A stretch of 11,468 nt of DNA. Source: Alphaproteobacteria bacterium. GTDB lineage: Bacteria; Pseudomonadota; Alphaproteobacteria; Zavarziniales; Zavarziniaceae. The stretch's first letter is position 1; every line of letters begins with the position of its first letter. The notes beneath the pieces are model-generated. The model was not told where the DNA came from and did no database searches. It was given only the letters and a program-made list of their open reading frames with translations. Shown piece by piece: positions 1 through 7,075 of this stretch. Made by a program: the position numbers and the translations under genes. The stretch covers positions 1 to 11,468 of the forward strand of contig JAJFJE010000193.1 of NCBI GenBank assembly GCA_021774355.1, read 5' to 3'.

Positions 1-540
1 CCGATCGACGGCACCCGCGGCTTCATCGCCGGCAAGCCCCAGTTTACCGTGGCGGTGGCAGTGGTTCGCGACCACCGCCCGGTCGCAGGTGTCGTCTATG
101 CCCCGGCGGAAGAGCGCCTGTTTGCCGCCGCCCGGGGTCACGGGGCAAGCTTGAACGGCCAGGCTATCAGCGTAACCGAGCGCACCGGCCTTGCCGGCGC
201 CCGCCTGGTCGGGGCGGCAGACCTGTTCCGTTCATCCCGCTGGCCTACGCCCTGGCCGGCCGATCTGGTGACCACCAGCTATCCCTCCATCGCCTATGCC
301 CTGGCCATGGTTGCCTGTGGCATGGCGGACGGTTCGGTCAGCCTGACCGGCAAGAGCGACTGGGACCTGGCCGCGGCCGATCTGATCGTTCACGAGGCCG
401 GCGGGCTGGTCACCAGCCGGGATGGCGGGGCCCTGCGCTATAACCGGGAGGCGTTGCGCCATCCCGGCGTCATTTCCGCCGGCCCGGGGCTTCATGCCCA
501 GCTGGTGGAAAAGGCGGCGACCCTGAGGCCGGCCTCCTGA
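1..540 (+). CDS. Inositol monophosphatase / CysQ-family phosphatase, 5'-truncated by window edge
   Basis: Only the C-terminal 179 residues are inside the window; the reading frame is open to base 1, so the start lies upstream. The first residues, PIDGTRGFIAG, are the metal-binding motif of the Li-sensitive phosphatase family (usual form DPxDGTxxF). WDLAAADLIVHEAGG near residues 121-135 is the second family signature, whose Asp binds metal. Members hydrolyse phosphate esters such as inositol phosphate, 3'(2'),5'-bisphosphate nucleotides (CysQ) or histidinol phosphate, using Mg2+ in the cytoplasm. The VVYAPAEERLFAA segment resembles CysQ-like and alphaproteobacterial inositol-phosphatase-like proteins; the sequence seen does not fix the substrate. 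A cysK gene lies about 8 kb away on the other strand, which is too far to support a sulfur operon. The family is certain, the substrate is not. Confidence 0.93.
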   Translation, partial: PIDGTRGFIAGKPQFTVAVAVVRDHRPVAGVVYAPAEERLFAAARGHGASLNGQAISVTERTGLAGARLVGAADLFRSSRWPTPWPADLVTTSYPSIAYALAMVACGMADGSVSLTGKSDWDLAAADLIVHEAGGLVTSRDGGALRYNREALRHPGVISAGPGLHAQLVEKAATLRPAS

Positions 541-696
541 AGGCCGCCGCCAGCCGCCGCCGGAGGATGCATTTCCGGCCCCGTAGAGACCACCGGGTCG
601 CCCGCTTAAACCGTCGACACGCCATGATTGCGGCAGCCGGCGGCCCTCGGGAACCGGTTGTTTCCGCGGCGGCAAGGCGGTCGACGGGCGCCCCCC

Positions 697-720
697 GACG
701 GGCCCAGGCCGTCTTGCGTT
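697..720 (+). terminator. Weak possible intrinsic terminator after the phosphatase gene
   Basis: Positions 697-701 (GACGG) can pair with 709-713 (CCGTC) around a 7-nt loop, and the stem is followed by TTGCGTTT, an imperfect T-rich tail. It sits between the phosphatase stop and the next glycosyltransferase start. The stem is only 5 bp and the tail is interrupted, so this is a weak candidate. The rest of the 208-bp gap (541-748) shows no gene and no convincing promoter. Confidence 0.2.
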
Positions 721-748
721 TACGTCGGCTATCGGCCTAGTAACAGCC

Positions 749-1645
749 ATGCCGCGTATTTCCGTCGTCATGCCGACCTATAACCGCGCTGCCACCCTGG
801 GCCGTGCGGTTGACAGCGTTCTTGGCCAGAGCTTCCGCGATTTCGAACTGATCGTCGTCGATGACGGTTCGCGCGACGCTACGGCGGAGGTGATGGCCGC
901 CTATGGCCCGCCCGTCGTTTATCACCGGCTGAACAAGAACGGTGGCGGCAATGCGGCGCGCAACCGGGGAGTGCTGGCCGCGATGGGCGAGATCGTCTGC
1001 TTCCTGGATAGCGATGACGAATATCTGCCGCACAAGCTGCGCACGATCGCGGATTATTTCACCCACCACCCGGAGATTGACGCTGTGGTCGACAGCTACA
1101 TGGTCGCGGGCGATCCGCCAGTATCGCGGCGCAATCCGGTCCTGTCCGACTCGGCCGCCCTGCGCAGCGCCGTCTTCAACCGGAAGCTCTGGAAGGCCAC
1201 GCCGGCGATCAGCGCCCGGCGTGCCGCGCTGCTTGCGGTTGGCGGTTTCGACGAGACCGTGCGGCGGCGCCAGGACATGGACCTGATCCTGCGTTTGACC
1301 AAGCGTGTCCGCTGCGCCAGCATCGACCAGGTGCTGTGGCACAAGCACACCAATCAGGACGCGATCTCCGCCACACAGACGACCTTCCTGCCGGCGACCA
1401 TGGAGCTCTGCCGGCGGCATCCGGACTATCTGACGAATGGGTCGCAGCGGCAGGGGGTGGAGCGTGACTTGGGACGACATTTCCTGCGCCTGGCGATCGC
1501 CGGCAATTTCGCCTCGTTCCGCCGGGACCTGGGGATCTATCGACGCTTCGGGCGCTTCGGCGTCTCGCCCTGGCGCCTAATGCTGCGTTATCTGCTGGGC
1601 GACCTGCTGCGCAGGTTGCGGAAGGGGCGCATAGCTGCGGGTTAG
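749..1645 (+). CDS. Family 2 glycosyltransferase
   Basis: A 298-residue GT-A fold glycosyltransferase. The N-terminus ISVVMPTYNRAATLGRAVDS is the classic GT2 opening. VVDDGS (residues 36-41) is the nucleotide-binding loop, and CFLDSDDEYL with the DxD motif at 87-89 coordinates the metal and the nucleotide-sugar diphosphate. GGFDE (165-169) followed by RRRQDMDL (173-179) is the acceptor-side region carrying the usual catalytic acidic residue. Such enzymes move a sugar from a nucleotide donor to a growing surface glycan at the cytoplasmic face of the membrane; donor and acceptor cannot be read from sequence. The ATG at 749 gives the standard GT2 N-terminus, but I see no clear Shine-Dalgarno in front of it. 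The last 69 bp overlap the 3' end of the opposing glycosyltransferase gene. No transmembrane segment is evident. Confidence 0.93.
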   Translation: MPRISVVMPTYNRAATLGRAVDSVLGQSFRDFELIVVDDGSRDATAEVMAAYGPPVVYHRLNKNGGGNAARNRGVLAAMGEIVCFLDSDDEYLPHKLRTIADYFTHHPEIDAVVDSYMVAGDPPVSRRNPVLSDSAALRSAVFNRKLWKATPAISARRAALLAVGGFDETVRRRQDMDLILRLTKRVRCASIDQVLWHKHTNQDAISATQTTFLPATMELCRRHPDYLTNGSQRQGVERDLGRHFLRLAIAGNFASFRRDLGIYRRFGRFGVSPWRLMLRYLLGDLLRRLRKGRIAAG

Positions 1646-2611
1646 GGCGGCATAAAGCTCGGCCTTCAGCAACAGCGTCTGGTAGCCATAGGCCAGCAGC
1701 AAGGCCGCCGGTATCTGCCACCATGGCAGCTCGACCTGGGCGCCCTTGCCGATGATCCGCCGGGTCGCCCGCCAGCTCTTCCGGGCCCAGAACTTGAACG
1801 CGAAAAGGACCCGGCTCAGCCGGCCGTGGGCTTCGGTCTGGGCCGCCTGGTAGTCGCGGTCCAGCCCGGCTGTCCAGGCCCGCCAGATCAGGAAGCGGAT
1901 GCCCGGCTGGGGGGCATGGCGGGTCATCGCCTCGGCCGTCCGCACCCACTTGATGCCGCGCTTCTCGATATCCCGCAGCCAGAAGCCGCACTGCTTCTTG
2001 AAGGCCGGCAGGTCGGGCCAGGGATTGGCCCGGAAGAAGGCGGTGCGGAAGGCGCAGTTGTTGGCGTGGATCTTGCGGCGCTCGACGGTGCTCGCGACCT
2101 CCGAGCGCAGGTTGAAGATCCAGGTCAGGGCCATGACCCGGGACACCAGATTGTCGTAGCCGAGGAAGGTGAAGCCGCCGACGGCCATGATTTCCGGGTC
2201 GGAAAAGGGCGCCAGGAGGGCCGGCAGCCAGCCCGGCTGGGGCGCGGCGTCGCTGTCCAGCATGACCACCAGCTCGGTCTCGGTCAGGGCCACCCCATGG
2301 TTCTTCAGCTTGTAATAGGTCAGCCCCGGGGTCGGGACGAAGGCCACCTGGGCGCGGTCCAGGAGGCCCGGGGCGGCCCGGGCGATGGCGTCGCGGATGG
2401 TCTCTTCCCGGGTGGCGGTGCCGTCGAACAGGTACAGCACCCGGGGCTTTTCGGCACAATGCGGGGCCTGCCGCTCGAGCTCGGCGACCAGCGCCGTCAA
2501 GGCGCTCAGGATCCATTTGTCTTCCACGTCCTGGGCGTTTTCCCATTCGATCAGAATGGTGACGGGTGGGATTGGGCTGGGGTCGGACATGGGTTTACAC
2601 TCGGATGACAT
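1577..2611 (-). CDS. Glycosyltransferase, GT2-like, with C-terminal hydrophobic segment
   Basis: A 344-residue protein (337 if translation begins at the in-frame ATG at 2590). It opens with VTILIEWENA (17-26) in place of the usual P-T-YN motif, so it is a divergent GT2. LVVMLDSDAAPQPGWL (114-129) holds the DxD metal/nucleotide-sugar motif at 119-121. AVGGFTFLG (143-151) and NNCAFRTAFF (184-193) match the acceptor-binding half of GT2 enzymes. A hydrophobic stretch at about 297-317 could anchor it to the membrane. The two candidate starts (2611 and 2590) both have weak Shine-Dalgarno sites; the 2590 form removes a 7-residue tail with no family match. The gene converges on the preceding glycosyltransferase with a 69-bp tail-to-tail overlap and diverges from the ABC transporter gene. 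Likely role: addition of a sugar to a surface glycan; substrate unknown. Confidence 0.9.
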   Translation of the reverse strand: MSSECKPMSDPSPIPPVTILIEWENAQDVEDKWILSALTALVAELERQAPHCAEKPRVLYLFDGTATREETIRDAIARAAPGLLDRAQVAFVPTPGLTYYKLKNHGVALTETELVVMLDSDAAPQPGWLPALLAPFSDPEIMAVGGFTFLGYDNLVSRVMALTWIFNLRSEVASTVERRKIHANNCAFRTAFFRANPWPDLPAFKKQCGFWLRDIEKRGIKWVRTAEAMTRHAPQPGIRFLIWRAWTAGLDRDYQAAQTEAHGRLSRVLFAFKFWARKSWRATRRIIGKGAQVELPWWQIPAALLLAYGYQTLLLKAELYAALTRSYAPLPQPAQQVAQQITQH

Positions 2612-2758
2612 CGGCTGGCACTTTATCCCGCCGACTGGCGTGACGCAAAGCTGGCGCGGCGGCGCCCGATGCGGGCCAGGTTGAAGTGTGCCGGGTCATC
2701 GCGCTAGTTTGACGCCGTCCGCCCCCGAGGCGGCGCGATTCAAGGATTTGAAGGCCGA
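2612..2758. promoter_or_regulatory. Divergent intergenic region between glycosyltransferase and ABC exporter genes
   Basis: These 147 bp separate two divergently oriented starts and must carry promoters for both unless they are read from elsewhere. On the minus strand a TTGCGT-like element near 2641-2646 precedes ATAAAG-like bases near 2620-2625. If used, transcription would start close to the 2611 start codon, which would favour the 2590 start. On the plus strand I see a TTGACG at 2709-2714 but no acceptable -10 at the right distance. AAGG at 2751-2754 lies 4 nt from the ABC start codon. The promoter calls here are weak. Confidence 0.3.
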
Positions 2759-4540
2759 ATGGCGTATTTTCAGAAGGCTGACGAAACGCGGGCGAGCCCA
2801 CGCAAACATCGCGGCCTGGCGGGTATCTGGCGCCTGATTACGACCATTCCACCGCGGCGCAGTGGCGTGGTCCTGCTCTGCCTGCTGGTGGCGGGCGTGG
2901 CGGAAGGCATCGGCGTGTCCAGCCTGCTGCCCCTGATCGCAGCGCTCGACGAAGGTGCGGGTTCGGGCTCTACCCTGTCCCGGGGCATCGTGGATACGCT
3001 TCAGGGGATCGGCCTGAATGGCCATCCGGCGGTTCTGCTCAGCCTGCTGGTGGCGGCCATGACGCTCAAGGCCGGGCTGGTGCTTCTGGCCATGCGTCAG
3101 GTCGGGTATGCCGTGGCCGATGTCGCGACCAGGATCAGGCTGGACCTGGTCGACGCCCTGCTCAAGGCGCGCTGGGGCTTCTTCGTGCACCAGCCGCTCG
3201 GCCGTTTCGCCAATGCCATCGGTCTCGAATCCTATCGCGCCGGCGAGGCCTATAACGGCCTTGCCCAGTTCCTGGCCAGCGCGGTCCAGGTCGTGGTCTA
3301 CCTGCTCATCACTTTCCTGGTGTCCTGGCAGGTCGCGGTCATGTCCCTGCTGATCGGCCTGGGCACGGTGCTGTCGCTGAATCGGCTGGTGGTGTCGGCC
3401 AAGCGCAATGCCCGCCGCCAGACCAGGCGCATGAAGACCATGGTGGCCCGCCTGGCCGACGTCCTGGTCGGGATCAAGCCGATGAAGGCGATGGGCCGGG
3501 AAGACCGCTTCGCCGCCCTGTTCCTGCGCGATCTCGAGGTCATCAATGTCGTCACCCGGCGGCAGGTCTTCAGCAAGAATGCCAACAAGGCCTTGCAGGA
3601 GCCGATCCTGGTGATCTGCCTGGCGATCGGCATCTACTACGCGCTGTCCGTGTGGCACATGGAAGTGGGCGAGGTGGTGGTGGCCGCCCTGTTGCTGGCC
3701 AAGACCGTGTCGACCGTCGGGCGGGCCCAGCAGGACCTGCAGACTTTCGTGATCTCCCATGCCGGCTATGATTCGATCCTCGGGGCGATCGACGACGCCC
3801 ATGACGCCCGGGAAATTACCGTGGGCGTCGGCGAGCCGACCTTCGTCCGGTCCATCACATTCGACCGGGTCAGCTTCGCCTATGACCTGGAGCGGCCGGT
3901 GATCGAGAATTTCGACCTGGAGATCACCCGCGGCGGGGTGACGGCCATTATCGGCCCGTCAGGCGCCGGCAAGACCACCCTGGTCGATCTGGTCCTGGGC
4001 CTGAACCTGCCGACCCAGGGCCAGATCCGCATCGACGACGAGCCCCTGGAAAGCCTCGACCTGCGCCGCTGGCGAGCCCAGATCGGCTATGTCCCGCAGG
4101 AACCCATCCTGTTTCACGACACCATCGCCAGCAATATCTCCCTGGGCGAGATCGGCTACGACCGGGCCGAAGTCGAACGCGCCCTGGACCAGGCCGGTGC
4201 GCGCGACTTCGTGGCCCAATTGCCGGACGGCATGGACACGGTGGTCGGCGAGCGGGGCACCCTGCTGTCGGGCGGCCAGCGCCAGCGCGTCGCCATTGCC
4301 CGGGCCTTGTTCAATCGGCCCAAGCTGCTCATCCTGGACGAGGCGACCAGTGCCCTCGATCCCGCGACCGAGGCGGCGATCGTCGAGAATGTCTGCAGCC
4401 TGGCGACCCGGGAGGGCCTGACCGTGCTGTCGATCTCGCACCAGCCGGCCTGGGCGGCGGCGGCCGAACAGGTGGTTCGCCTGGAGGGCGGGCGGGTTAT
4501 CGGCCGCGAGCCGGGTCCGGCCCGGGCGGCGGCCCGCTGA
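2759..4540 (+). CDS. ABC transporter, fused permease and ATPase (type I exporter / flippase)
   Basis: A 593-residue half-transporter of the MsbA/PglK-like exporter type, with an N-terminal membrane domain (about 35-320) followed by an ATPase. The ATPase motifs are complete: Walker A GPSGAGKT (399-406), Q-loop Gln447 in YVPQEP, signature LSGGQ (503-507), Walker B LLILDE (523-528) with catalytic Glu528, D-loop SALD, and switch His561 in SISHQ. Membrane segments are visible around 38-62, 92-115, 165-200 and 280-315. Such proteins act as dimers in the inner membrane and use ATP to flip or export lipids, lipid-linked oligosaccharides or other amphiphiles. Glycosyltransferases on both sides favour a lipid-linked glycan as cargo, which is inference from context. 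The ATG at 2759 has AAGG 4 nt upstream. The short C-terminal tail is Arg/Ala-rich and has no recognisable domain. Confidence 0.95.
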   Translation: MAYFQKADETRASPRKHRGLAGIWRLITTIPPRRSGVVLLCLLVAGVAEGIGVSSLLPLIAALDEGAGSGSTLSRGIVDTLQGIGLNGHPAVLLSLLVAAMTLKAGLVLLAMRQVGYAVADVATRIRLDLVDALLKARWGFFVHQPLGRFANAIGLESYRAGEAYNGLAQFLASAVQVVVYLLITFLVSWQVAVMSLLIGLGTVLSLNRLVVSAKRNARRQTRRMKTMVARLADVLVGIKPMKAMGREDRFAALFLRDLEVINVVTRRQVFSKNANKALQEPILVICLAIGIYYALSVWHMEVGEVVVAALLLAKTVSTVGRAQQDLQTFVISHAGYDSILGAIDDAHDAREITVGVGEPTFVRSITFDRVSFAYDLERPVIENFDLEITRGGVTAIIGPSGAGKTTLVDLVLGLNLPTQGQIRIDDEPLESLDLRRWRAQIGYVPQEPILFHDTIASNISLGEIGYDRAEVERALDQAGARDFVAQLPDGMDTVVGERGTLLSGGQRQRVAIARALFNRPKLLILDEATSALDPATEAAIVENVCSLATREGLTVLSISHQPAWAAAAEQVVRLEGGRVIGREPGPARAAAR

Positions 4541-4570
4541 CCCGCGGTCCAGCGGCGGGCGCCGCGCCGG

Positions 4571-5368
4571 CTATCTCGACCTTGATTTGGGCGCCGGCTT
4601 CAGGCGGACCTGAACATGGCTTTGCGGCGTACCCAGCCGCTTGACCTCGAACAGCCCGGATGCCTCGACCAGGTCGCTTAGGCGCGAAAAGCCGTAATTG
4701 CGCGCGTCGAATTCGGGCGACTGCTTGGCGATATGCGAGCCCAGGGCACCCAGATGAGCCCAGCCGGACTCGTCGGACACGGCTTCAGCGGCGTTGCTCA
4801 ACATTGCCAGCAGGGTCTTGTCCTTGGCCTTGGTGGCGATCTTGGCCTTGGGTTTCGGCTGGCCCTTGGCGGCGCTGTCGGCCGCCGCCGCCGGGTCGGC
4901 GTCCGGGGCCTTGAGAACGTCGAAATAGACGAATTTGTCGCAAGCGATGATGAAGGGATGGGGGGTCTTGCGCTCGCCGAAGCCATAGACCCGGACCCCC
5001 TGTTCCCGGATCCGGGTCGCCAGGCGGACGAAGTCGCTGTCGCTGGAGACCAGGCAGAAGCCGTCGAACCGCCCAGTATAGAGCAGATCCATGGCGTCGA
5101 TGATCATGGCGCCGTCGGTGGCGTTCTTGCCGGTGGTATAGGCGAATTGCTGGACCGGCTGAATCGCATAGGCGAGCAGGCAATCCTTCCAGCCGCCCAG
5201 ATTGGGCGCGGTCCAGTTGCCATAGATCCGGCGCACCGCCGCGACGCCGTACTTGGCGATCTCGGCAAGCAGCCCCTCGACGACCTTCGGCGAGACATTG
5301 TCGCCGTCGATCAGCACCGCCAGGCTGGCGCCCTTGTCTGAAAACGGCTCGTCCGCAGTGGTCACCAT
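4571..5368 (-). CDS. NYN-domain putative ribonuclease with C-terminal OST-HTH/LOTUS domain
   Basis: A 265-residue protein with two parts. Residues about 15-150 form a NYN (LabA/DUF88, PIN-like) domain with its acidic residues in place: LIDGDN (Asp21, Asp23), ATDGAMIIDAMDLLY (Asp85, Asp91, Asp94) and LVSSDSDF (Asp110, Asp112). Such domains are metal-dependent RNases, although many bacterial members are uncharacterised. A low-complexity Ala/Lys-rich linker (about 158-185) leads to a C-terminal winged-helix of the OST-HTH/LOTUS type (about 186-258; WAHLGALGSHI and NYGFSRLSDLVEASGLFEVK), thought to bind RNA. The start is set by AGGAG at 5376-5380, 7 nt from the ATG at 5368; the upstream in-frame TTG at 5374 would leave only 1 nt. 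It converges on the ABC gene with 30 bp between the stops. Target RNA and cellular role are unknown; no antitoxin partner is visible. Confidence 0.9.
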   Translation of the reverse strand: MVTTADEPFSDKGASLAVLIDGDNVSPKVVEGLLAEIAKYGVAAVRRIYGNWTAPNLGGWKDCLLAYAIQPVQQFAYTTGKNATDGAMIIDAMDLLYTGRFDGFCLVSSDSDFVRLATRIREQGVRVYGFGERKTPHPFIIACDKFVYFDVLKAPDADPAAAADSAAKGQPKPKAKIATKAKDKTLLAMLSNAAEAVSDESGWAHLGALGSHIAKQSPEFDARNYGFSRLSDLVEASGLFEVKRLGTPQSHVQVRLKPAPKSRSR

Positions 5369-5375
5369 GGCCAAT

Positions 5376-5380
5376 CTCCT
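5376..5380 (-). promoter_or_regulatory. Ribosome binding site deciding the NYN gene start
   Basis: On the minus strand these bases read AGGAG, 7 nt before the ATG at 5368. This spacing is right for that ATG and wrong for the TTG at 5374, so the protein should start at the ATG. Confidence 0.75.
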
Positions 5381-5388
5381 GATCGCCG

Positions 5389-5419
5389 GCTCACCCTATA
5401 AGAATTGCCCCGGGTGAGC
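5389..5419. repeat. 8-bp perfect inverted repeat upstream of NYN gene
   Basis: GCTCACCC at 5389-5396 is mirrored by GGGTGAGC at 5412-5419, with a 15-bp spacer. The repeat lies 21-51 bp upstream of the NYN start codon. On the minus strand the spacer edge reads TTATAGGG, which includes a possible -10 element (TATAGG). That position would suit a repressor operator over the promoter, or a 5'-UTR hairpin. No matching -35 is evident, so the promoter itself is not claimed. Confidence 0.4.
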
Positions 5420-5589
5420 AGCAGACATGTAGCCGTGGCGTCGGTTGAGACGCGCCACAAGAGTGCAAGGTGCCGCCCAGGACCGCTTGCGCAGGATATC
5501 CGCGACCACGCAGGCCGGCTCAGGGCATTGTATCAAAGGGCCGGGTTGCTTCCCGCGGCCTTGGTCGTGGCAAGACCGTCGCCCGCCCG

Positions 5590-6957
5590 TCAGACGATTC
5601 GCAGCAGGTCCGGTCCGACCCGCATCGCCCGCCGGTCCTCGAACCGGCCAAGTGCGGCGGCCAGGCCGTGAAGCCGGTCATTGGCGAAGCCTTCGTCCAG
5701 TTCCGGAAACTTGTGCCGGAGGTAATTCCGGCCATCGGGATTGCGATAGGCGTTCCAGGTCCGCTTGAGGCGCCATTTGTAATAGCGCAGCCGCGCCTTC
5801 AGACGGCCGCCCAAGGCGTGTCCCCGGGGCTTTAGCCGATCCAGGTTGGCCACCATCGTGTCGACGATCCGCTCCGACGCCAGGGCGCCGTCCAAGGCCG
5901 CGATATGGTGGTCAAGCAACAGGCGCTGGGTCTCGGAAAGGGCGATCGCCTCGGGCGGCGCGCCATTGGTGACCAGGCTGGTGGAGACCGCGGCGACCAG
6001 TTCGGCGACCGTGGTGGTCTTGAAGCTCAGGGCGTTCGGCAGGTGAATGTCGAATTCGGCCGATTCAACCGGTGCAAACCAGATGGCCGGGGTCCCGACC
6101 ACGGCCGCCTCGACGGCTGTGGTGCAGGAATTGTGGACGACCGCCGCAGCGGCCATCAGCCAGGGCGCAACGGGCCCTTCATGCAGAACCACGACATTGT
6201 CGAGCCCCCGGGCGGCCACCTCCCAGATTGTGGGATTTTCGGACGGGTGGGGACGCACCACCACCGTCGCCGGTGCCACGGCTTGGGCGATCGCCGGCAG
6301 GGCCGCCAGCAGGCTCTGGAAAATTTCCTGCTTGTGGGCAAGGAACCCGGTCTTGTGCTGGTCGGCCTCCAGCGGCGGCACCCAGTCGGCAACCGCGTAG
6401 CGGGTCAGATTCTTCACGAAATGATTGACCACCGCGAAATTGCTGTTGATCAGGATGAAATCGCCAAAGCGCTCGCGCAGCCCGGCAACGGCCTCGCGGT
6501 GAAAGCCGCGGAGTTCCGGTCGCAGCAGGTCGATGCGCGGATTGCCTGCCTCGATGATCGGCGTTCCCCGATAGCCGGAGAAGCTTGCCCAGGCCTCGGC
6601 GTTATCGCCCCCCCAGGCGAACAGGAAGCGCGGCCGGCCGAAGGTCTCGGGGTCCAGCTTGAAATGAAAGTGTTTGAGATCGAAACGCACCAGGGCCTCT
6701 TCATCAAGCGCCACGATGCTGTGGCCGAAGCCGTCCAGCAGATCGAAGATCTTCCGGCTGGGCGAGCGAACACCCTTGGAGAAGTAGATCCCGAGCGGCA
6801 GGGCAATGAGATTCTCATGCATTGCGGCCTGTCCGCCCAGATAGACGTCAAAGCCCCGGTCGGCAGCGATCAGCGAAAGCAGGAGCTTGCCGTCGAATTC
6901 CCGATTCATCGTTTCCACCGGGACATGGAGAACCGGCTTCCTGACTGCTCTGGGCAT
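5590..6957 (-). CDS. Surface carbohydrate biosynthesis protein, GT-B-like (CDP-glycerol-transferase/capsule-like)
   Basis: A 455-residue protein. Its opening KPVLHVPVETMNREFDGKLLL (7-27) matches the start I associate with the family named 'surface carbohydrate biosynthesis protein'. The C-terminal half carries GT-B style features shared with capsule and CDP-glycerol glycerophosphotransferase-like enzymes: GNPRIDLLRP (138-147), VRPHPSEN (234-241), HNSCTTAVEAAVVGTPAIWF (275-294) and LPNALS (307-312). The His/Thr/Glu cluster in HNSCTTAVEA typically binds the nucleotide diphosphate of the donor. The last 70 residues are rich in basic residues, suggesting membrane contact. AGGA with a 7-nt spacer precedes the ATG at 6957. 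It lies 118 bp downstream of the methyltransferase-like gene on the same strand, so co-transcription is possible. The precise reaction is unknown; family recall is good but could not be verified by search. Confidence 0.8.
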   Translation of the reverse strand: MPRAVRKPVLHVPVETMNREFDGKLLLSLIAADRGFDVYLGGQAAMHENLIALPLGIYFSKGVRSPSRKIFDLLDGFGHSIVALDEEALVRFDLKHFHFKLDPETFGRPRFLFAWGGDNAEAWASFSGYRGTPIIEAGNPRIDLLRPELRGFHREAVAGLRERFGDFILINSNFAVVNHFVKNLTRYAVADWVPPLEADQHKTGFLAHKQEIFQSLLAALPAIAQAVAPATVVVRPHPSENPTIWEVAARGLDNVVVLHEGPVAPWLMAAAAVVHNSCTTAVEAAVVGTPAIWFAPVESAEFDIHLPNALSFKTTTVAELVAAVSTSLVTNGAPPEAIALSETQRLLLDHHIAALDGALASERIVDTMVANLDRLKPRGHALGGRLKARLRYYKWRLKRTWNAYRNPDGRNYLRHKFPELDEGFANDRLHGLAAALGRFEDRRAMRVGPDLLRIV

Positions 6958-7024
6958 GATCGAATCCTGAGATTGAACCAGGCGCCTGCGCGCCGTGAAA
7001 AAGGCCGCTACGTCGTCTTGAAGG

Positions 7025-7054
7025 AAGCAACAATCAGGCTGAAAGCAACAATCA
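7025..7054. repeat. Tandem direct repeat (12 bp, 18-bp period) upstream of surface carbohydrate gene
   Basis: AAGCAACAATCA occurs exactly at 7025-7036 and again at 7043-7054, giving an 18-bp period. On the minus strand it reads TGATTGTTGCTT twice, 68-97 bp upstream of the ATG at 6957, within the 118-bp gap between two same-strand genes. Two spaced identical boxes could be binding sites for a regulator; a chance or slippage duplication is also possible. Confidence 0.5.
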
Positions 7055-7075
7055 CTGTCTCGGCGCCGCCCGTAT

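Noticed and set aside
1209..2546. Long minus-strand open frame (445 codons) across both glycosyltransferase genes
   Set aside because: It is a frame shadow in GC-rich DNA: Arg/Pro/Gly-rich, no motifs, and it overlaps two genes with clear family signatures.
4552..4565. GCGGC/GCCGC hairpin between the convergent ABC and NYN genes as a bidirectional terminator
   Set aside because: The stem is only 5 bp and neither side has a T-run, so there is too little support to call an intrinsic terminator.
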